Of a stretch of 64,000 nt of DNA, positions 47,767 through 55,895 are shown in pieces. Both the position numbers and the translations under genes were made by a program. The DNA is from Oceanospirillales bacterium (GTDB lineage: Bacteria; Pseudomonadota; Gammaproteobacteria; Pseudomonadales; Balneatricaceae). Within the stretch, counting starts at the first letter, position 1. Each line of letters begins with the position of its first letter. The DNA lies in contig JAAEYW010000021.1 in assembly GCA_018223185.1 (NCBI GenBank), positions 1-64,000 of the forward strand, written 5' to 3'. Under the pieces are notes generated by a model that saw only the letters and a program-made list of their open reading frames with translations, was not told the origin of the DNA and searched no databases.

Positions 47767-49077
47767 GTGTACGTAGTCGTGGGAGTATCTCATATCAAAC
47801 TGAACAAGCGTGCTGCAAACAATGTCATTAAACTGGCAATAGTTGGCTTTGAGTTGCAATCTAAAACGGCGATGGATCTCTTCTTCATGCAGCATCAGGG
47901 TGTCTATGGTCTGGTGTCAACTGAACATGCTGATGTTCTTATCATTGATATGGAACACCCCGCCGTTAAACCGATTATTGAGCAGTATAGGCTTAGCCGG
48001 CCAATTGTAGCGGTTACAGCGACCGAGAATCAGTTCTCAGGGTTTCAAACCCTGCGTAAGCCTCTTGACGGTAAACGCCTGATAAAAGCAATTAATCAGG
48101 CGGCTGATAATTTTGTTCCCGAGGGGAGCAATAGTCAGAAGTCGGTTAACAGCGTCAGCACTGAAGGCGAAAAAGCGTTTCAGGAATATCAAAAGCGGCT
48201 GGCAACCGGTCGCCAGGCGATGGCCGACTACAAAACCATTACGTCAGATCGCGACCTGAATTCTTCTCAGGTACGTAAGCGTTTTCAGCTTGATCAGGAC
48301 ACGACTTCAGCTGCCCCGGCTGAGACAGGTTGCGATGACCCGGTTGCCAGCGTCGAAGCACCAGAAAACAATAGTGTTGCGTCACAACAGCCAGTCAGAC
48401 CCACTGTAGCCGAGCCAGTTGAGCGTAAAACTGCAGAAAAGAGGCCTCAGGACGTTAAAGCGAGGCTGTCCTATCAGATGGTCTATGAGTGCTGCGGTAA
48501 TGCCCCGGATGTTAATATGCATGAGCCGGATCAGCGCCGCAGAGTTTTCTTTAAAGAGGATTCAACCCTGCTGGCGCTTTTGCAGCAGGCGATAGTTGAA
48601 GGTGAGGCTCAAAACGTACCCATCGAGATAACCGGCCTGCCGGGCACGCTTGCTTATCTTAATGAGCATAAGAAGTTTCTGTTCGATTTTAGCGAAGACC
48701 TTTTAATTCCACTGGCGCTGACCCGGTTTGGCTATCAGGAGCTAACGCTTAAGGAACGACCAGACCTGGAGCTTGACCGTCCAAGTCTGACCGGATCAAC
48801 GGTCTCTCTTATTGAAAGTGATGAAATGATATGGAAGCTGGCGCTCTGGACGTCGAAGGGGCGTCTCAATCGAGATATCGATCCGGAGCAGCCTTATCGG
48901 CTGAACGCGCCTCTTGATTTTGAGCGGTTACTTGTAATACCACATGCGTCCACCATTAGCAGTTTGTGGGGGCGGCATAGCTTGTCAGCGCTGGAAGTGG
49001 TAAAAGTTCTGAAGATTCATCAGCGTTACGTGTTTTCATTCATGACTGCCGCCTATGCCCTTGGGGTATTCAGGTAA
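47767..49077 (+). CDS. Receiver-like protein with unknown C-terminal domain
   Basis: This 436-residue protein seems to have three parts. Residues 20-112 resemble a response-regulator receiver: IKLAIVGFEL, then VLIIDMEHPA with Asp61, IVAVTATE with Thr84 and LRKPLDGKRL with Lys98. The N-terminal acidic pair of true receivers is absent, so phosphorylation is doubtful. Residues 130-235 are a Gln/Pro/Glu-rich linker. Residues 240-436 form a globular domain I cannot name, with WKLALWTSKGRLNRDI and a final hydrophobic helix. The start is GTG 47767 or GTG 47779. Confidence 0.65.
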   Translation: MYVVVGVSHIKLNKRAANNVIKLAIVGFELQSKTAMDLFFMQHQGVYGLVSTEHADVLIIDMEHPAVKPIIEQYRLSRPIVAVTATENQFSGFQTLRKPLDGKRLIKAINQAADNFVPEGSNSQKSVNSVSTEGEKAFQEYQKRLATGRQAMADYKTITSDRDLNSSQVRKRFQLDQDTTSAAPAETGCDDPVASVEAPENNSVASQQPVRPTVAEPVERKTAEKRPQDVKARLSYQMVYECCGNAPDVNMHEPDQRRRVFFKEDSTLLALLQQAIVEGEAQNVPIEITGLPGTLAYLNEHKKFLFDFSEDLLIPLALTRFGYQELTLKERPDLELDRPSLTGSTVSLIESDEMIWKLALWTSKGRLNRDIDPEQPYRLNAPLDFERLLVIPHASTISSLWGRHSLSALEVVKVLKIHQRYVFSFMTAAYALGVFR

Positions 49078-49171
49078 CAGAAGGCAGTAGTTGACGACCC
49101 TTTATTTCTTCTGCAGTACCGTTGTAATAAGGGATTTTGTAACTTATAAAAATGTAGCCGGAGATATTTTG

Positions 49172-49807
49172 GTGGGAGATTACAATCAGGACTCCATTCG
49201 GTATATCGCTATCACCCCTAGCGGAGCCTATTTTGCCACATTGAATTCAGCCCCGGATGATGCGAGGGCAATGTTGTTGCAGTTGCTGTCAACAGATTTT
49301 CAACTGCTCTATTCACTGGAGCTGGTGTCTGAGCTGGCTGATCTTGACGAGACTCAGGCCATGGGGTTGTTTCAGCAACTACTTGATCGGGGGTTTGTGG
49401 CACTATCTGAATCGCCTGCAGAGATAAAGCGGGGGCCGCTAGAAGATATCCTGCCTGATCTGCTGAAGCAGATCTCTGATAGTGGTAAGGCATTGTTAGC
49501 CGATGATCAGGGTTTTTGTCTTTCCTCGACTGGTTATTCTGTCGAACAGTCCGAAACCCTGGCTGCCCTTGCAGCAGACCTGCTGTCCTTGCAAGAGCGT
49601 CATAAGCATATTTTAACCAGTGATCTGAGTGTGGCGGGAGACTCCTGGGGCATTATGAATGCTGCAGGGCAAAGTCAGCTTGGTTTTTGGGGGATCTATA
49701 TTGGTCATCAGCGTTTTACGCTGGTTATATCCGATATGCCTAAACTGAATCAGCAGGCCTTTGCTGAAATACTGGCGAGCCTTGCCCGTCGGTATCTCGA
49801 TTACTAA
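49172..49807 (+). CDS. Roadblock-like protein, long form
   Basis: This 211-residue soluble protein is placed by the GTG at 49172, with CGGAG upstream; the frame is open to 49091 but the added residues look non-coding. The N-terminal 95 residues are helical (LLQLLSTDFQLLYSLELVSEL). The C-terminal half (ALLADDQGFCLSSTGYSVEQ, then AALAADLLSLQERH and a final ILASLARRYL helix) has the strand-helix order of roadblock/LC7 domains. The assignment is by pattern only. It is between the receiver-like gene and a clear roadblock gene. Confidence 0.55.
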   Translation: MGDYNQDSIRYIAITPSGAYFATLNSAPDDARAMLLQLLSTDFQLLYSLELVSELADLDETQAMGLFQQLLDRGFVALSESPAEIKRGPLEDILPDLLKQISDSGKALLADDQGFCLSSTGYSVEQSETLAALAADLLSLQERHKHILTSDLSVAGDSWGIMNAAGQSQLGFWGIYIGHQRFTLVISDMPKLNQQAFAEILASLARRYLDY

Positions 49808-49860
49808 TTGATAGATTTAATGAACTCCCATACAGGGAAAAGAAATGGAAGGAGTGTTTT

Positions 49861-50223
49861 ATGCGTTCTGAGATGCTGACCTCAATATTGAGTGATCTCA
49901 ACGGCACATCTGCTGATATCGAAGCCTCTGCGGTTATTTCTACAGATGGTCTGATGATTGCGGCGCTGCTGCCATCAAGTATGGATGAAGACCGTGTTGG
50001 TGCAATGAGTGCTGCAATGTTGTCTCTGGGGGAGCGTACAGCAAAAGAGCTGGCCCGGGGTGAACTTGAGCAGGTACTGGTGAAAGGGGATGAGGGGTAT
50101 ATCCTGATGACCCATGCGAATCAGGACTCAGTTCTGACTGTTGTTGCTAAGCCGAATGCGCGTCTGGGTCTGATATTCCTGGACGTTAAGCGTGCGGCAG
50201 AAGCGATCGGTAAGATCCTTTAA
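49861..50223 (+). CDS. Roadblock/LC7 (MglB-like) protein
   Basis: Roadblock/LC7 proteins are small dimeric scaffolds, often regulators of Ras-like GTPases such as MglA. The 120-residue protein has the full pattern: a first helix (MLTSILSDLNGTSADI), ASAVISTDGLMIAALLP, the helix AAMLSLGERTAKELARG, then QVLVKGDEGYILMTHA and SVLTVVAKPNARLGLIFLDV. No MglA-like GTPase is encoded nearby. AAGGAG precedes the ATG by nine bases. Confidence 0.88.
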   Translation: MRSEMLTSILSDLNGTSADIEASAVISTDGLMIAALLPSSMDEDRVGAMSAAMLSLGERTAKELARGELEQVLVKGDEGYILMTHANQDSVLTVVAKPNARLGLIFLDVKRAAEAIGKIL

Positions 50224-50302
50224 TCGTTAACAACTGGCACTGATTCAGGATCGAACTGCTAGCAGGGATGGTTCGCGGTGCCTGAGCGAAGAAGGCGTAA
50301 GT

Positions 50303-50773
50303 ATGTCTGAGCAAGACACAGGAGAAGTGAGTACTGTTGAAATAACATATTTTGATGGTACAAAGCGCATGACAGATATCGTCGATCGGGAAGTTCCTTA
50401 TCCGGATGGCAAGCTGATCGTGTCCAGAACTGATCCGCAAGGCTTTATTACCCATGCGAATCAGGCATTTATAGATATGTCCGGTTACAGTGAAGATGAA
50501 CTGATCGGAACTAATCATTACATTTTGCGCCACCCCGATATGCCTGCAGTGGCCTTTAAAGGACTCTGGGATACTATCGAACAGGGTACAAAGTGGCATG
50601 GTTATGTAAAAAACCTGCGTAAAGATGGCGCATATTATTGGGTAAAGGCCACGGTTATACCAAATATCCGCAATGGTAAGCTGGTGGGTTATACGTCGGT
50701 TCGCCGTAAGCCTTCGCGTAGTAAAATTGAAGAGAGCGAAGCGCTGTATAAGACACTGATGGCTGAGGAGTGA
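50303..50773 (+). CDS. Free-standing Aer-type PAS protein
   Basis: This 156-residue protein is an Aer-like PAS domain without HAMP or receptor parts. From residue 40 it tracks the E. coli Aer sensor: FITHANQAFIDMSGYSEDEL, ILRHPDMPAVAF (Arg76, His77, Asp79), GLWDTIEQGTKWHGYVKNLR (Trp98) and YYWVKATVIP. In Aer the equivalent Arg, His, Asp and Trp bind FAD, so a redox flavin cofactor is likely here. It stops just before the substrate-binding-protein gene. Confidence 0.87.
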   Translation: MSEQDTGEVSTVEITYFDGTKRMTDIVDREVPYPDGKLIVSRTDPQGFITHANQAFIDMSGYSEDELIGTNHYILRHPDMPAVAFKGLWDTIEQGTKWHGYVKNLRKDGAYYWVKATVIPNIRNGKLVGYTSVRRKPSRSKIEESEALYKTLMAEE

Positions 50774-50778
50774 TAAAG

Positions 50779-51525
50779 ATGACATATAATCTCACGGTCA
50801 GCCCTGACTTTGCGCCAGACCATATTTCAGGATGGTATTTCTTTAACACATGGTTGCAGCGTAAGCTGGATGTTGGTATCCACCTTGAGCTGTATGATAA
50901 CTTTGATACGCAGCGTTCCGATATTCGTGCCGATAAGTTTGATCTGATTTATGCGAACCCATACGACGCCTCTATGCTGGTGCGCGAGATGGGATTTCAG
51001 GCGGTTGTAAGACCTGCCAGTAAATCTGATGAAACGGTTATTGCGGTCAATGCTGAGTCTCCTTTTCAGACAGTCGAAGATCTTAGTTCAGGATGCCGCG
51101 TGGCGACGACAGACGATCCGGATGTGCATACCATGGGTATGATTATGCTGGAGTCTGCAGACCTGGATAAAAACAATACTGCGATAAAGGAATATAGCAG
51201 CTATGTTGTCGTAGCTAAAAACCTGTTAAACGGCGATGCTGATGCAGGATTTTTTCTTAAAGACGCGTATGATGAGCTGTCTGAACTGATTCGTTCGAAA
51301 ATGCGGGTTCTGGTGAGTAGCCAGATCAGTGTTGTGCATCACAGCCTGCTGGTAGGCCCTAGAATGGCTGAACATATTCCTGCAATTCAGGCTGCTTTGC
51401 TGACCATGCAGGAGGATGAGAAAGGTAAGGGTGTGCTGGAAAGTATGGATATCGATAACTGGGAGCCTATGGACTCAGAGCAGACTGAGTTTATGATTGA
51501 CCTTATCGACACGCTTATCGATTAA
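50779..51525 (+). CDS. PhnD-like substrate-binding protein without signal peptide
   Basis: This 248-residue protein has the type of fold seen in phosphonate/phosphite-binding proteins (PhnD/SsuA group): SPDFAPDHISGWYFFNTWLQ, FDLIYANPYDASMLVREMG, VRPASKSDETVIAV and the hinge region TDDPDVHTMGM. The N terminus (MTYNLTVSPDFAP) has no signal peptide or lipobox, so it should stay in the cytoplasm. No ABC permease or ATPase gene is near. ATG 50779 follows GGAG and lies 5 bases after the PAS stop, so the two are coupled. Confidence 0.8.
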   Translation: MTYNLTVSPDFAPDHISGWYFFNTWLQRKLDVGIHLELYDNFDTQRSDIRADKFDLIYANPYDASMLVREMGFQAVVRPASKSDETVIAVNAESPFQTVEDLSSGCRVATTDDPDVHTMGMIMLESADLDKNNTAIKEYSSYVVVAKNLLNGDADAGFFLKDAYDELSELIRSKMRVLVSSQISVVHHSLLVGPRMAEHIPAIQAALLTMQEDEKGKGVLESMDIDNWEPMDSEQTEFMIDLIDTLID

Positions 51526-51545
51526 GCGGAATAATATTGGTCCAG

Positions 51546-51574
51546 AAAAAACGCCCCGGTTGGGGCGTTTTTTT
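51546..51574. terminator. Bidirectional terminator between the PhnD-like gene and the chemoreceptor gene
   Basis: AAAAACGCCCC pairs with GGGGCGTTTTT around GGTT-type loop bases. Confidence 0.9.
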
Positions 51575-51587
51575 ATACGTTGACTTA

Positions 51588-53222
51588 TTAGTGACCGACT
51601 TTGAAACGCTTCATTTTGCCATACAGTTCACTGGCGACCTGCTTAAATGAGATCGATATAGTCTGTGTATCATGGGTGAGACCACTGGAAACCCGATTCT
51701 GATCATTCAGTTGTGTCAGGTTTCGGTTGATTTCATCGGTAACCAGGCTTTGCTCTTCGGTCGCAGAGGCGATCTGAATCGCCATATCGTTCACCCGCGA
51801 TGCTGATGTCTCAATTTCATTCAGCAGTTCCTGAGTGCTTTCAACCAACTCGACAGAAGAGTTCACCTGTTCAGAGCCCTCGTGAATAGAGCTTACTGCC
51901 AGTCTTACTCCGGATTGCAGTTTCTCTATCATTGTTTGTATTTCTTCGGTTGAGGTCTGGGTTTTACTTGCCAGCGAACGAACCTCGTCGGAAACAACTG
52001 CAAAGCCCCGGCCATGATCACCGGCTCTGGCAGCTTCTATAGCGGCATTCAGGGCAAGCAGGTTGGTTTGATCAGCAATTCCGCGGATTACGTCAAGAAC
52101 TGATGCAATGTTTTCAGATTCTCTGGCCAGGTCTGTAATCACCTCTTCTGAGTGAGTAACGGAACGGGTCAGATTCTGAAATTTAATAACCGAGCTATTG
52201 ATTATCTCTTTCCCTTTGTTAGAGATATCAACTGTTTTAGCGGTTTCTGATGCTGTGTGCTGGGCGTTCTCAGCAACATCGCGAATAGCTGTACTAAATT
52301 CTTCTACGGCCGTTGCAATCATCTCCACGCCCTGGCTCTGCTCATTGACAATTTTCATGCTGCTGTCGGCAGATTGTTCCAGTTGAACTGAGTTGCTGTG
52401 CATTGACTCAGCCTGATGGCGGATGTCGGAGATCAGTGCTTCAAGATTGCTGACAAAGCCGTCGAAAGCGCTGGCCAGCTCTCCAAGTTCATCTTTTTGT
52501 CTGGAGTTTATTCGTAGCGTCAGATCACCATCACCCTGGCTTATATCGTTAATACTTCTGGTTAGGCTGCGAATGTTTGTGACCAGAATCTTAGGTGTAA
52601 GATAGGTCATTATGCCTGCAATGATCAGCACGACTAAGATGAAAATCCCCAATCCAAACGATACATCTGAGAGTTGTTGCGCGAGTTTGTCACGCTCACG
52701 AAGTGATTGCGCATCCAGTTCCTCACCTGCCAGATTGTACAAATCACGCAGCTGTTTAAATGCCGCATTGGCGTCTCCTTCGCTTAAAGCACGAGCTTCT
52801 TCAAGCTTCCCTGATTTGACCAATGCAAAAACTTTGTCAGCTTTCTTTTTCCAGTCGCTGAAGCGACTATCAAAGGAGTCGAGCTTTTTGACAATGTCCG
52901 GGTATTCCGACATCAGCTCTTTATACTGATTCATGCGATCAAACGCTTGCTGGGCATTCTCAGTAAAATTACTCAGCACTTTTTCGTTTGTTTTCCCCAA
53001 CAGATAATCAAGTTCGGCCTCTTTAGCCTGATACAGATCTCTGTCAGCGTTTAATATGGCAGAGATTGCGGGTAAATAATTCTTACCGAAGGTGTTTACA
53101 CCGGTTTTCAGGTTATCTGTAATAATTTTGCCTGACGTTGCAATTATCAATATAGCCATCGTTAACATGACCATGGTTATTGAAAGCTTGAAACGAATAC
53201 TTTGAAATGGGCTGGACTGCAT
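51588..53222 (-). CDS. Methyl-accepting chemotaxis protein with 4HB sensor
   Basis: This 544-residue chemoreceptor has a membrane helix at about 10-33 and a periplasmic four-helix-bundle type sensor at 34-188. A second membrane helix lies at 189-212 and a HAMP domain near 213-265. The cytoplasmic signalling domain has its conserved tip [20 protein letters not shown] and [14 protein letters not shown]. It lacks a C-terminal NWETF-type pentapeptide; it ends KMKRFKVGH. It converges on the PAS/roadblock cluster. No che genes are nearby, so it presumably joins a chemotaxis array encoded elsewhere. Confidence 0.94.
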   Translation of the reverse strand: MQSSPFQSIRFKLSITMVMLTMAILIIATSGKIITDNLKTGVNTFGKNYLPAISAILNADRDLYQAKEAELDYLLGKTNEKVLSNFTENAQQAFDRMNQYKELMSEYPDIVKKLDSFDSRFSDWKKKADKVFALVKSGKLEEARALSEGDANAAFKQLRDLYNLAGEELDAQSLRERDKLAQQLSDVSFGLGIFILVVLIIAGIMTYLTPKILVTNIRSLTRSINDISQGDGDLTLRINSRQKDELGELASAFDGFVSNLEALISDIRHQAESMHSNSVQLEQSADSSMKIVNEQSQGVEMIATAVEEFSTAIRDVAENAQHTASETAKTVDISNKGKEIINSSVIKFQNLTRSVTHSEEVITDLARESENIASVLDVIRGIADQTNLLALNAAIEAARAGDHGRGFAVVSDEVRSLASKTQTSTEEIQTMIEKLQSGVRLAVSSIHEGSEQVNSSVELVESTQELLNEIETSASRVNDMAIQIASATEEQSLVTDEINRNLTQLNDQNRVSSGLTHDTQTISISFKQVASELYGKMKRFKVGH

Positions 53223-53529
53223 TTTTATTCAACCTGTATCAGTGGTATTTTTTTATGTCTGCAGGTCATAATATCGTAGATTCGATTTTAGATAATGCTG
53301 ATACATCTCAGAATGACACGTCATACCGAATCTGACAGCTATGCCTGTCTGAGACCTGCGTTGTTTTTTTATATGCCCGCTTTGAAAAAAAACGATGGCT
53401 GTTTTTTGGCTGGGCGATGTGAAAGGAGAGTGGGTGGGGTGGGTTAAAAATGCCTCTGAACTCTGTATATCTGGGAAGTAGGTTCAGAGGCCGGGGGTGC
53501 GGGTGTTATTCCACAATTTTATCCGGTTA
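53223..53529. other. 307-base interval ahead of the chemoreceptor gene
   Basis: No gene is seen. It should hold the chemoreceptor promoter (near 53230-53330, AT-rich) and the end of the TRAP protein transcript. I see no convincing terminator hairpin after 53530. Confidence 0.5.
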
Positions 53530-54555
53530 TCAGGAAGGGCAGCTTGAGGCCAGTTCTTTTGCCCGATCGTATATATGTTTAGCCGGTAGTCCCTTTGCTT
53601 CCAGACCGTCAATATAGTTTTGTGATGATTTGTCCAGAAGTGGTTTCCACGCAGGGTTGTTTACGCCTCCCTCAATGGTGTAAATCTGATGGCCAGCATC
53701 TTCGGCCTGTTTCTTTCCTACAACGTCCAGAGCGTCAAATACTTCACCTGCCTTTTCAGCCCAGGTAAGTCCTGAGTTTTTATCGATGACAGCCTGCAGA
53801 TCCGCCGGAAGGTTATTGTAGGTGTTCTTATTCATTGTCACTATAAAGGATATTGTATAAAGGCCACCCACTTCTGTATGAGTATTGGCAAGCTCATTCA
53901 GGCGGAATGAGGCCATCGCTTCCCAGGGAAAAGCGACACCATCAATAACGCCACGCTGCATTGAGGTGTATGATCCTGGAGCGGGCATGCCTACAGGTTG
54001 TGCATTTAACTCCGTCAGGAGTTCTGCCACAACGGTGGTTGGACGGCGGATACGCAGGCCTGACAGGTCTGATGGTACTTTGATGAGTTTATCCCTGGTA
54101 TGTAAAAGGCCGGGACCGTGGGTATAAAGGAAAATGGGTTTAGTATCCTCGTACTCTTCAGCAATAAATTTCTCATCAAGAAGACTTTGCAGAATGCAGG
54201 AGCCATTGACAGCGTTTTTGGCGACGCCAGGCAGCTCCACGATCTGTGTCAGAGGGAAGCGGTTTGCGCTATACCCCTGAACCGTTGCTGTTGCATCCAT
54301 AATACCGCTTTTAACGGCATCATATTGAGCAGGAGGCTTGGCCAGGGTGCCTGAGGGGTAAATTTCAACTGATATCCGTCCGCCAGATTCGGCTTCTATC
54401 TTATCCGCCCAGGGTTGAATGAGATTTTTGTGCGGTCCAGCGACCGCAGGCCAGAGGTGACCTAGTCGAATAGTGAATTCTGCAGCCTGAGCAGTCGATA
54501 GCAGAGCTGCTGATACAAGACTAGCCGCAGTTAAACGGGCCAAAAATTTAGACAT
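53530..54555 (-). CDS. Orphan TRAP transporter substrate-binding protein (DctP family)
   Basis: This 341-residue periplasmic binding protein has a signal peptide (residues 1-24, ending STAQA). The DctP-type body includes FTIRLGHLWPA, IEAESGGRISVEIYPSG, the substrate-carboxylate arginine region LSGLRIRRPTTVV near residues 164-176, and DGVAFPWEAMASF. The ligand is probably a carboxylate, as in the family. No DctQ or DctM membrane subunit is present in the window, so it must pair with a distant transporter or act as a sensor. It is divergent from a GntR regulator. Confidence 0.93.
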   Translation of the reverse strand: MSKFLARLTAASLVSAALLSTAQAAEFTIRLGHLWPAVAGPHKNLIQPWADKIEAESGGRISVEIYPSGTLAKPPAQYDAVKSGIMDATATVQGYSANRFPLTQIVELPGVAKNAVNGSCILQSLLDEKFIAEEYEDTKPIFLYTHGPGLLHTRDKLIKVPSDLSGLRIRRPTTVVAELLTELNAQPVGMPAPGSYTSMQRGVIDGVAFPWEAMASFRLNELANTHTEVGGLYTISFIVTMNKNTYNNLPADLQAVIDKNSGLTWAEKAGEVFDALDVVGKKQAEDAGHQIYTIEGGVNNPAWKPLLDKSSQNYIDGLEAKGLPAKHIYDRAKELASSCPS

Positions 54556-55106
54556 TTTGTTCTCCTATACATCATTTTCATGATGCGCAGGCCTTTTCCG
54601 CTATCTCCGCTCGCTTCCTTTGTTCCTGTAGCGCCAACAGCAGGAAGTTGAACTGGGTATTGGGGTGCTGGTCTGCATCTGTTTATTGTTATTAGGAATT
54701 ATAGGTTTATTTACGTTTGTTATAATGTTTAAGCAGTGTTGCCGTGTGACCGGCTCGTGGGTTCCTGTGTCTGTTCGGATATTGATAATCGAGGTTGATG
54801 TTGCAAAAAGATGTTACTCTCAGCTGCTTATTGACCATCCGGGTTTTCACTGATTGCTCTGGCGCAGGCGGCCCTGAAAGTCGGGGATGTCAGTCATTCT
54901 TTAACGAATATAGATTATTGGATTCAAAAATGTAAAGTTTTTTTGTTTATGATATATTTTTCTTTATATTTTTTATTTTAATTGCTTAAAAAACAAAGAG
55001 ATATATGGTTATTTATTTTTGATTCCTGGTATAAGTTTTTGGTATTTGTATCCAAATATTCAGTATTGCCAGATTTCGGGTAAGTAGAAAATTATCGGGA
55101 GACTTC
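54556..55106. promoter_or_regulatory. 551-base AT-rich divergent region between the TRAP protein and GntR genes
   Basis: No gene is supported; a 62-codon frame near 54665 has no features. The half near gntR is strongly AT-rich. TTTGG-N9-CCAAA at 55038-55056 is a candidate operator, 50 bases ahead of gntR. Confidence 0.55.
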
Positions 55107-55832
55107 ATGAGTAAGCAGGGGCAGCGAGTTATTTTATCGCTACGTCAGATGATTGTTAACGGTGACCTTGCAGCAGGCGAACGGCTGCGGGAAGAGTCGC
55201 TTGCTGAAAGGCTGGGTGTTTCACGAACGCCTATCCGGGTTGCTCTGAAACTATTAGCGCAAGAAGGATTATTACAGACTGTTGGTGCACGGGGTTACGC
55301 TGTACGTGAGATCAGTACTGAAGAGATCAGAAATGCAGTTGATGTGCGCGGAGTTCTCGAGGGAATGGCAGCACGTTTGTTGGCTGAAGCTGGAATGACA
55401 GAGGCCGTTTGTAAAACCCTCAAGCAGTGTCTGGATGAGGGTGACAAGCTGTTTTCAAGTGGCGCTATAGATGAAGAGGATGTGGTATCGTTTCACGATC
55501 TCAACATGACTTTTCATAACACGATCATCGATAACTGTGGCAATGGTGCTGTTAAGAGCGCCATCATGCTGAACGACCATATACCTTTTGCATCGGTCAG
55601 CTCAATCGCCATTGATAGTTCAGCGATGGATCGGGAGTATTTACGGCTTACTTTCGCTAATGTTCAGCATCACTTAGTGTTTGATGCGCTGATAAACAGG
55701 CAGGGGACGCGGGCTGAAGCACTGATGCGCGAACATGCGAATGCTGCGCTGCGTTATGCTGACATCTTTGGCGTAGGTGGCGGTGATAATGGTGCGATCA
55801 AAATGTTGCGTACAGATCAGCTATCGGACTAA
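55107..55832 (+). CDS. GntR-family regulator with FCD domain
   Basis: This 241-residue regulator has the GntR winged helix at 1-70 (GERLREESLAERLGVSRTPI, then LLAQEGLLQTVGARGYAV). The helical FCD ligand domain spans 78-225, with metal-ligand positions in FHDLNMTFHNTI and REHANAALRY. FCD regulators usually sense organic acids. It is divergent from the TRAP binding protein gene and is the likely controller of it. The Asp/His pattern FHDLNMTFH is the common metal-binding version. Confidence 0.92.
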   Translation: MSKQGQRVILSLRQMIVNGDLAAGERLREESLAERLGVSRTPIRVALKLLAQEGLLQTVGARGYAVREISTEEIRNAVDVRGVLEGMAARLLAEAGMTEAVCKTLKQCLDEGDKLFSSGAIDEEDVVSFHDLNMTFHNTIIDNCGNGAVKSAIMLNDHIPFASVSSIAIDSSAMDREYLRLTFANVQHHLVFDALINRQGTRAEALMREHANAALRYADIFGVGGGDNGAIKMLRTDQLSD

Positions 55833-55895
55833 TTGCGGGGCGGTAAGCCTGCTGATCAGCTTCTTCTCTTGTCGCGCAGTTAACTGTTACACTGG

